From Bacteroidota bacterium (lineage in GTDB: Bacteria; Bacteroidota; Bacteroidia; Bacteroidales; VadinHA17): a stretch of 7,265 nt of DNA. The stretch covers positions 1-7,265 of the forward strand of contig DUOU01000278.1 in NCBI GenBank assembly GCA_012838685.1, written 5' to 3'. A program made the translations under genes and the position numbers. Below, piece after piece: positions 1 to 4,128 of the stretch (its first letter is position 1; each line of letters opens with the position of its first letter). A model generated the notes under the pieces. That model saw nothing but the letters and a program-made list of their open reading frames with translations. It searched no databases and had not been told where the DNA came from.

Positions 1-88
1 GGTTCCACCTCTTCCCATCCCGAACAGAGAAGTTAAGCCCGCTAGCGCCGATGGTACTGTGCGAACGGGAGAGCAGGTCGCCGCCGAC
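1..88 (+). rRNA. rrf: 5S ribosomal RNA, 3' part (5' end outside the window)
   Basis: The window opens inside a 5S rRNA, the small RNA of the large ribosomal subunit. Conserved stretches are directly readable: CCACCTCTTCCCATCCCGAA, the ACAGAGAAGTTAAGCCCG segment, AGCGCCGATGGTACTG, and the 3' arm GGTCGCCGCCGAC that would close helix I with the missing 5' end. About 20-25 bases of the 5' end are lost off the edge. The exact 3' end is uncertain by a few bases (about 86-90) because the pairing partner is not visible. A strong terminator follows about 10 bases later, so this is the last gene of an rRNA operon; 16S and 23S would lie upstream. Confidence 0.95.
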
Positions 89-98
89 TTTAACAATG

Positions 99-127
99 CC
101 CCCATGCGAGAGCGTGGGGGTTTTTTT
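99..127 (+). terminator. Intrinsic terminator of the rRNA operon
   Basis: A 9-bp stem (99-107 with 112-120, one G-T wobble) is closed by a GAGA tetraloop of the GNRA type and followed at once by seven T residues (121-127). This is a canonical factor-independent terminator placed directly after the 5S gene. On the opposite strand the hairpin has no comparable T run next to it, so it acts on + strand transcripts. Confidence 0.95.
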
Positions 128-497
128 GTGCAAAAAAACGGCGGGATAGAAAAAAAGAGATATAAAAAAGGGAGGTATCGCCATAGATTAAATAATTGTT
201 ACATCTGTGATTGATACTTTCAAATGTCACTTTGTTATCCGAAATTTGCCGCTTGATTAAAGAGATGGTTTGGGGGGCAGAGTCAAGGGTTAGTTAGATT
301 GTTTTTATTCATATATTGGATTAGTTTAAGGGGGGAGAGGGTGACGCGTCGCGTCACCCTCTTTCTTCTTGTCTATTCACCATAACAATCACGGTAATTA
401 TTGCCGCTACAAATTAAATTTCTTGATCAATTAGGCTCCTCAAACAGACCACCGGGTTATTTTTGTTTTGGCCGGCTTTATATTGCGTTTGAAACCA
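128..497. other. Non-coding spacer after the rRNA operon
   Basis: No credible gene is seen on either strand. The only open frame of note, on the - strand at 414-599, overlaps the signal peptide region of the following gene, has no recognisable motif and is judged spurious. The stretch is AT-rich except for one G-rich block and a strong hairpin at 336-362, listed separately. I looked for TAnnTTTG promoter boxes between 130 and 330 on either strand and found no full match. Confidence 0.6.
336..370 (+). terminator. Orphan terminator-like hairpin
   Basis: A perfect 12-bp inverted repeat (336-347 with 351-362) is separated by a three-base loop (GTC). Weaker G-T pairs can extend the base, and the tail is pyrimidine-rich (TTCTTCTT, 363-370). 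The shape fits a factor-independent terminator on the + strand; on the - strand no T run follows. No gene lies in the 200 bases upstream, and the rRNA operon already has its own terminator at 99-127. It may be a backup rRNA terminator, the 3' end of an unrecognised small RNA, or a relic of a lost gene. An alternative is a palindromic protein-binding site. Confidence 0.6.
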
Positions 498-505
498 TAA
501 ATTTG
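477..505 (+). promoter_or_regulatory. Candidate Bacteroidota promoter for the exported hydrolase
   Basis: TAAATTTG at 498-505 matches the Bacteroidota -7 element TAnnTTTG at every fixed position. A 3-of-4 match to the -33 TTTG element (TTTA, 477-480) lies 17 bases upstream, at the short end of the accepted spacing. Transcription would start near 512, giving a leader of about 45 bases before the ATG at 556. A six-base match is expected by chance a few times in a window this size, so position relative to the gene is what supports it. Confidence 0.5.
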
Positions 506-555
506 TTTTATATAAAATTGTGGGATAGATTGCGTAACAATAAAAACTTTTGCCC

Positions 556-1380
556 ATGAAAAAATTATTATCCGCTGTTCTTTCGTTCTTTATGGCCATT
601 ACGGTTTCAGCGCAACCCAGGGGCGTTGACAGAGGTACGCCTGTTTTCCAAAACGAAGATGTTGTGTTTTATAAAATTGACGATCACACCTGGGCCGGTA
701 ACGGCCACTTGATGTCGAATGAGAGTCTTTATATCGTAGAGGGCAACAACAGCGCCCTGCTGATAGATGTCGGAACGAATATCAAGGATCTCGACAAAAT
801 AGTGGCATCGATAACCGACAAGCCGGTGAAACTTGTCGCCACTCACGTTCACCCCGATCATATCGGGGCGTCAGTGAACTATTTCGACGAGGTTTATATA
901 CATCCTGCCGACACGGTAAACGTCGCTTCGATGATGGGAAATTACCGGGGGAAAATAATATATATGAAGGAGGGCGATGTTTTTGATCTGGGCGGGAGGA
1001 GGATAGAGGTTGTCCATACGCCGGGACACACGCCGGGGTCGGTTACTTTTCTGGACTATGCCGCGGGTTACGGCTTCAGCGGCGACTCTTTCGGATCGGG
1101 CAACCTGTTGGTTTTCGACAAAATGTCCTCCTTTATCTCCACATGCGAAAAGATGAAGAAGATCATGGCCGATAAAGGAATCAAGGTACTTTATCCCGGA
1201 CACTTCTTCGGCGCCAACCTGGAGACCCCCAAAAGGGTGGATGACATGCTCACCGTGAGCAAAGGGGTGATGGAGGGAACAATGAAAGGTGAGCCCGCTG
1301 CGAACTCATTGGTTCCTAATGCACTTATCATCACGGGAGAAGGTTTCCGCATTAACTATAGTGAAGCGGCGTTGCGATAG
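556..1380 (+). CDS. Exported metallo-beta-lactamase-fold metallohydrolase
   Basis: This encodes a 274-residue metallo-hydrolase that probably acts outside the cytoplasm. Residues 1-19 form a Sec signal peptide: two lysines, a hydrophobic core, then Ser-Ala before Gln20, with likely cleavage after Ala19. No lipobox cysteine is present. The zinc ligands of the fold are in order: H97, H99, D101 and H102 (HVHPDH), H158 (TPGH), D177 (GDS) and H216 (PGH). The bridging position is Asp177, where class B1 and B2 beta-lactamases have Cys. It therefore resembles glyoxalase-II-like hydrolases more than a resistance enzyme, and the substrate cannot be told from sequence. I chose ATG 556 because the signal peptide begins there; a TTG two codons upstream is in frame but adds nothing. 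No Shine-Dalgarno sequence is visible. The gene appears monocistronic, with a promoter candidate before it and a terminator after it. Confidence 0.85.
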   Translation: MKKLLSAVLSFFMAITVSAQPRGVDRGTPVFQNEDVVFYKIDDHTWAGNGHLMSNESLYIVEGNNSALLIDVGTNIKDLDKIVASITDKPVKLVATHVHPDHIGASVNYFDEVYIHPADTVNVASMMGNYRGKIIYMKEGDVFDLGGRRIEVVHTPGHTPGSVTFLDYAAGYGFSGDSFGSGNLLVFDKMSSFISTCEKMKKIMADKGIKVLYPGHFFGANLETPKRVDDMLTVSKGVMEGTMKGEPAANSLVPNALIITGEGFRINYSEAALR

Positions 1381-1539
1381 TTCATCCGTTCATCGGAATC
1401 ATCCTGAATTTGACAAGCCGTAACGATATCCCTCGCTGTGAGCTCAAATACCAGCATATTGCCCTGGTCTTAGACAGTAATGTTGGGGTAATTTTGAACA
1501 GATAGATAATAGTTGATATTGTTGGCAATCACCAATATA

Positions 1540-1580
1540 AAAGAACAGGATTCCGCCAAGGAATCCTGTTCTTTGTTTTG
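1540..1580. terminator. Bidirectional terminator between convergent genes
   Basis: A perfect 15-bp inverted repeat (1540-1554 with 1560-1574) encloses a five-base loop (GCCAA). On the + strand the stem ends in TTCTTT and runs into GTTTTG; on the - strand it ends in TTCTTTT followed by ATATT. It lies between the + strand hydrolase gene, whose stop is 160 bases away, and the - strand tRNA-Lys, whose 3' end is 7 bases away. It can therefore serve both transcripts. Bases 1381-1539 hold no gene that I can see. Confidence 0.85.
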
Positions 1581-1653
1581 TCGGCTCGGAGGGGCTCGAA
1601 CCCTCGACCCCATGATTAAGAGTCACGTGCTCTACCAGCTGAGCTACGAGCCG
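1581..1653 (-). tRNA. tRNA-Lys (anticodon CTT)
   Basis: The reverse strand folds into a complete 73-base cloverleaf. The acceptor stem is CGGCTCG/CGAGCCG with discriminator A, the D arm is GCTC/GAGC with a GG-containing loop, and the anticodon stem is CGTGA/TCATG (one G-T). The anticodon loop is CTCTTAA, the variable loop has five bases, and the T arm is GAGGG/CCCTC with loop TTCGAGC. The anticodon is CTT, which reads the lysine codon AAG. The terminal CCA is not encoded (the genome reads CAA there), so it must be added after transcription. The first pair is C1-G72 rather than the more common G1-C72. Confidence 0.96.
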
Positions 1654-1670
1654 TCAGTTCTTTAAGGCCG

Positions 1671-1700
1671 CAAAGGTAATAAAATTATTATCTGTTGAAA
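1671..1700 (-). promoter_or_regulatory. Promoter of the tRNA-Lys gene
   Basis: Read on the - strand, TACCTTTG (1678-1671) matches the Bacteroidota -7 consensus TAnnTTTG fully. TTTC (1700-1697) matches the -33 TTTG at three of four positions with an 18-base spacer. Initiation near 1665 would give a leader of roughly 10-12 bases before the tRNA 5' end at 1653, as expected for a tRNA gene. Confidence 0.7.
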
Positions 1701-1895
1701 AGAACTCTCTTTATTTCGTCGCAACTTTCTTAAATGAAATAGCCCTTTTGTTTTCCGGAATCTTATGCAGTCCAATCTGGAGCGGTCCAATGAAAAGCGG
1801 ATAAACGGCCAAAGAGAGGAATTTGGTCATGAAACGCACAGCGCTTGAAGCGCGGATGGCGCTTTTAATGCTTTTATTTATCTAATAATTTGTAT
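1701..1895. other. Non-coding region upstream of the acyltransferase
   Basis: No confident gene is seen. Small structures are packed here: an imperfect direct duplication of 15 bases (1771-1785 and 1786-1800, 11 of 15 identical); a hairpin with a 7-bp stem (1807-1813 with 1822-1828, one G-T); and a GC-rich 6-bp hairpin (1848-1853 with 1859-1864) followed by a T-rich tract. A 27-codon reading frame from ATG 1765 to TGA 1848 spans the first two, but it has no ribosome binding site or recognisable product, so I do not call it a gene. Confidence 0.5.
1848..1880 (+). terminator. Possible weak terminator
   Basis: AAGCGC (1848-1853) pairs with GCGCTT (1859-1864) around the loop GGATG. T-rich sequence broken by AATGC follows (TTTT, then TTTTATTTA). 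It could end a + strand transcript ahead of the acyltransferase promoter at 1922. The stem is short and the T run interrupted, so it may be incidental; no + strand gene precedes it nearby. Confidence 0.35.
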
Positions 1896-1929
1896 TTTAT
1901 CCGAAAAAGATATGATAATCGTATCTTTG
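1896..1929 (+). promoter_or_regulatory. Candidate promoter of the acyltransferase gene
   Basis: TATCTTTG at 1922-1929 is a full match to the Bacteroidota -7 element TAnnTTTG. TTTA at 1896-1899 is a 3-of-4 match to the -33 element with a 22-base spacer, within the accepted range. Initiation near 1936 would leave about 20 bases before ATG 1956. This placement also argues against any start upstream of 1936. Confidence 0.6.
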
Positions 1930-1955
1930 GCGTCGGCAAACAAAAGGAAATTTTT

Positions 1956-2744
1956 ATGAAAGAAGGCTATTTTAATGGAGCGGATAGTTATGACACTCCC
2001 GAAAAAAAGAGTCTCTCTTTATGGGATAAGTTTTTAAGAGGGAACAGGTTGTATTTTACCATTAAATATGTGATCATTACCATAAGGTCAAGTATAAAGG
2101 CCAAGAAGGGCATATATGATGACAGGGAGTGGGCCATATCTTCCAAATATATATTTGATTTTATTGAAAGGAGCGGAGGGCGTTTCCATATTTCCGGAAT
2201 GAACAATATCAATAAGGAAGAGGAACCTGTGTTGTTTGTCGCCAACCACATGAGCACCCTGGAAACGATGATTCTACCCTGCCTGGTTTCTCCCCTGAAA
2301 AAGGTGACTTTTGTTGTTAAAGAGAGCCTTATAAAATATCCCTTATTCAAGGATATAATGCTTTCCAGGGATCCTATTGTCGTGGGAAGAGAGGATCCAA
2401 GAAAGGATCTTGAGGCTGTAATTTCCAAAGGGGTTGAACTATTGGAAAAAGGCGTATCGATAATAATATTTCCACAAAGTACCAGAAGTCCCGTTTTTGA
2501 CCCCGGGAAGTTCAATTCCATGGGAATAAAGCTTGCACAGAAAGCTGGCGTAAAAGTTGTTCCGGTAGCTTTGAAAACCGATTTCTGGGGTTCCGGCAAA
2601 CTGATAAAAGAGTTGGGCCCCATCTATCCGGAACTGGGGATATATTTCAAATTTGGCGAACCATTTCTTCCTGAAGGTCCCGGTAAAAACCAAAACCAGA
2701 AAGTGATAGACTTTATCCAGGAATCTTTAAGAAGCTGGAACTGA
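1956..2744 (+). CDS. PlsC-like lysophospholipid/1-acylglycerol-3-phosphate acyltransferase family protein
   Basis: This 262-residue protein belongs to the PlsC-type glycerolipid acyltransferase family, which moves an acyl chain to a lysophospholipid-like acceptor at the inner membrane. Visible family blocks are NHMSTLE at 97-103 (the NHxxxxD block, with E103 where D is usual), FPQSTRS at 172-178 (the FPEGTRS block) and VVPVALKT at 201-208 (the fourth block). A hydrophobic stretch near 36-44 may be the membrane contact. The HX4E and FPQSTR variants match, as I recall, an annotated subgroup of lysophospholipid acyltransferases, so the enzyme is probably active; the acceptor is unknown. ATG 1956 is chosen because AAGGAAA lies just upstream at 1944-1950 and the -7 box at 1922 excludes an in-frame TTG at 1890, whose extension is not family-like. 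It could instead acylate an amino-acid lipid or another acceptor. Confidence 0.82.
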   Translation: MKEGYFNGADSYDTPEKKSLSLWDKFLRGNRLYFTIKYVIITIRSSIKAKKGIYDDREWAISSKYIFDFIERSGGRFHISGMNNINKEEEPVLFVANHMSTLETMILPCLVSPLKKVTFVVKESLIKYPLFKDIMLSRDPIVVGREDPRKDLEAVISKGVELLEKGVSIIIFPQSTRSPVFDPGKFNSMGIKLAQKAGVKVVPVALKTDFWGSGKLIKELGPIYPELGIYFKFGEPFLPEGPGKNQNQKVIDFIQESLRSWN

Positions 2745-2835
2745 TTTTGAAAAGAAGCCCCACATACTTTGATTAATTTTTTATCTTTTAAATGTGTATT
2801 TTTACCATTTATTTTTATTGTAGCAAGTTTTATTG
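2745..2835 (+). promoter_or_regulatory. AT-rich spacer, possible promoter for the pcm cluster
   Basis: This 91-base AT-rich gap separates the acyltransferase from pcm. TATTTTTA at 2797-2804 is a one-mismatch match to TAnnTTTG, with TTTG at 2768-2771 upstream. The 25-base spacing is longer than normal, so the promoter is tentative. No GC hairpin that would end the acyltransferase transcript is visible, so read-through into pcm is possible. Confidence 0.3.
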
Positions 2836-3480
2836 ATGACCGATAGTTTTGAAGCGAAGGGTAAAAGACTCAGATTAGTCAATGAATTAAGAAACAAAGG
2901 TATTACCGACGAAGAGGTACTTCGCGCGATGAACGTAGTTCCGAGGCATCTGTTTATTGATGATGCTTTTCTTGTCCATGCTTACGTTGACAAGGCTTTC
3001 CCGATATCGGCGGGACAGACAATATCACAACCCTATACCGTGGCGTTCCAGTCTTCGTTGCTAAAAGTCAAGAAAAGGGACAAAATTCTTGAGATAGGAA
3101 CAGGTTCAGGATACCAGGCGGCTATCCTGGCGGAGATGGGGGCGAAGATATATACCATTGAGAGGTTCAGGGAACTCTACTTGAAAGCTCAGGTAATACT
3201 GAGGGAGCTGAAGTATAACTCGGTGAACTTTTTTTATGGGGATGGACATGAAGGTAAGCCGCAATACAGCCCTTTTGATGCGATATTGATAACGGCGGCG
3301 ACCAAAAGTATACCCCAGCTATTGTTGGAGCAACTCAAAGTTGGGGGACGACTTGTGGCTCCGGTGGGAGGCAAGGGTCTCCAGGAGATGACGCTGGTTG
3401 AAAAAATTGCCGAGAATGAATACAAATATTCAGGTCATGGCAGTTTTGTTTTTGTACCGATGTTAACAGGAACAAAGTAA
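2836..3480 (+). CDS. pcm: Protein-L-isoaspartate O-methyltransferase
   Basis: This 214-residue enzyme uses S-adenosylmethionine to methylate L-isoaspartyl residues in damaged proteins, starting their repair to aspartate in the cytosol. The length is typical of bacterial Pcm. The substrate-side signature GQTISQPY is at 60-67. The SAM-binding motif LEIGTGSGYQ is at 85-94, with acidic E109 at the end of the next strand to hold the ribose. A GDG motif is at 135-137, FDAILITAA at 147-155, PVGG at 176-179 and the C-terminal FVPML at 206-210. ATG 2836 is preferred to the adjacent in-frame TTG at 2833; no Shine-Dalgarno sequence is seen. The next gene starts 6 bases after the stop, so the two are very likely co-transcribed. 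Confidence 0.95.
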   Translation: MTDSFEAKGKRLRLVNELRNKGITDEEVLRAMNVVPRHLFIDDAFLVHAYVDKAFPISAGQTISQPYTVAFQSSLLKVKKRDKILEIGTGSGYQAAILAEMGAKIYTIERFRELYLKAQVILRELKYNSVNFFYGDGHEGKPQYSPFDAILITAATKSIPQLLLEQLKVGGRLVAPVGGKGLQEMTLVEKIAENEYKYSGHGSFVFVPMLTGTK

Positions 3481-3486
3481 TCTATT

Positions 3487-4128
3487 ATGGAAGTATATAG
3501 TTTTGTTTTTTCGCCAATAGGGGTGAACACCTATGTTCTCGCCGACAAATCGGGCGTATGCGCGGTTCTGGATTGCGGTTGTCTTGGCAACGAGGAATCA
3601 GACAGACTGGCTCTTTTTTTCGAGAAGAAAAATCTTAAGCCCGTATTGCTGTTGAATACCCATTGCCATCCCGATCATCTCTTTGGAAATGGGATGATGC
3701 TCGAAAGGTTCGGACTCAGGAGCATTTTCCACGAAGAGGAGGAACACAACAGAAAGAATGCGGCAAGATATGCCGAGATTTTCGGTGTAACTATGGACGA
3801 TCCGCCCGAAGCGGATAGATTTATTGAAGGGGGAGATACTATTAACTTAGGGGATACGGTATTGAAAGCACTGTTTGTTCCGGGACATACTGCCGGCAGT
3901 TTGGCGTTTTATAACGAAAATGACGGAGTGGTATTTACCGGTGACGCCCTGTTTGAGGGTGCAATCGGAAGAACCGATCTCCATGGCGGAAATTACGACC
4001 AGTTGATAATGAGCATAAGAAACGAGCTGTTTTCCCTTCCGCCGGAGACTATCATCTGTCCGGGACACGGTGGCGAATCGACCATCGGCATAGAAATTGA
4101 ATCTAATCCATATTTTAACCAGATATGA
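3487..4128 (+). CDS. Cytosolic metallo-beta-lactamase-fold hydrolase, glyoxalase-II-like (YcbL type)
   Basis: This is a 213-residue protein with the complete metal site of the glyoxalase II branch of the fold: H59, H61, D63 and H64 (HCHPDH), H134 (PGH), D153 (GDALF) and H194 (CPGH). The segment GRTDLHGG at 161-168 is close to the GRTDLPGG hallmark of small YcbL/GloB-like hydrolases, which cleave glutathione or related thioesters. The long C-terminal glutathione-binding domain of classical GloB is absent, so substrate is uncertain; a persulfide dioxygenase-related role is less likely but not excluded. There is no signal peptide. It starts 6 bases after pcm and its TGA overlaps the gcvP ATG in ATGA (4125-4128), suggesting translational coupling. 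It shares its fold with the exported hydrolase at 556-1380, but the two differ in length, export and surrounding motifs. Confidence 0.88.
   Translation: MEVYSFVFSPIGVNTYVLADKSGVCAVLDCGCLGNEESDRLALFFEKKNLKPVLLLNTHCHPDHLFGNGMMLERFGLRSIFHEEEEHNRKNAARYAEIFGVTMDDPPEADRFIEGGDTINLGDTVLKALFVPGHTAGSLAFYNENDGVVFTGDALFEGAIGRTDLHGGNYDQLIMSIRNELFSLPPETIICPGHGGESTIGIEIESNPYFNQI

Noticed and set aside
414..599. Minus-strand frame of 61 codons over the spacer and the start of the hydrolase gene
   Set aside because: It has no recognisable motif, overlaps a well supported signal peptide on the other strand and has no promoter match.
556..1380. Reading the exported hydrolase as a carbapenem-resistance metallo-beta-lactamase
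   Set aside because: The Cys metal ligand of classes B1 and B2 is replaced by Asp, and the fold is shared by many hydrolases; class B3-like activity cannot be excluded but nothing supports it.
1444..1626. Minus-strand frame across the terminator and tRNA-Lys
   Set aside because: It is mostly the antisense reading of a tRNA and an inverted repeat; such frames are common artefacts at tRNA genes.
1771..1800. Start of a CRISPR or longer tandem array
   Set aside because: Only two adjacent imperfect 15-base copies exist, with no spacers and no further copies.
1765..1848. 27-codon gene on the + strand
   Set aside because: There is no ribosome binding site, no promoter at a suitable distance, a partly repetitive sequence and no known product; kept only as an observation.
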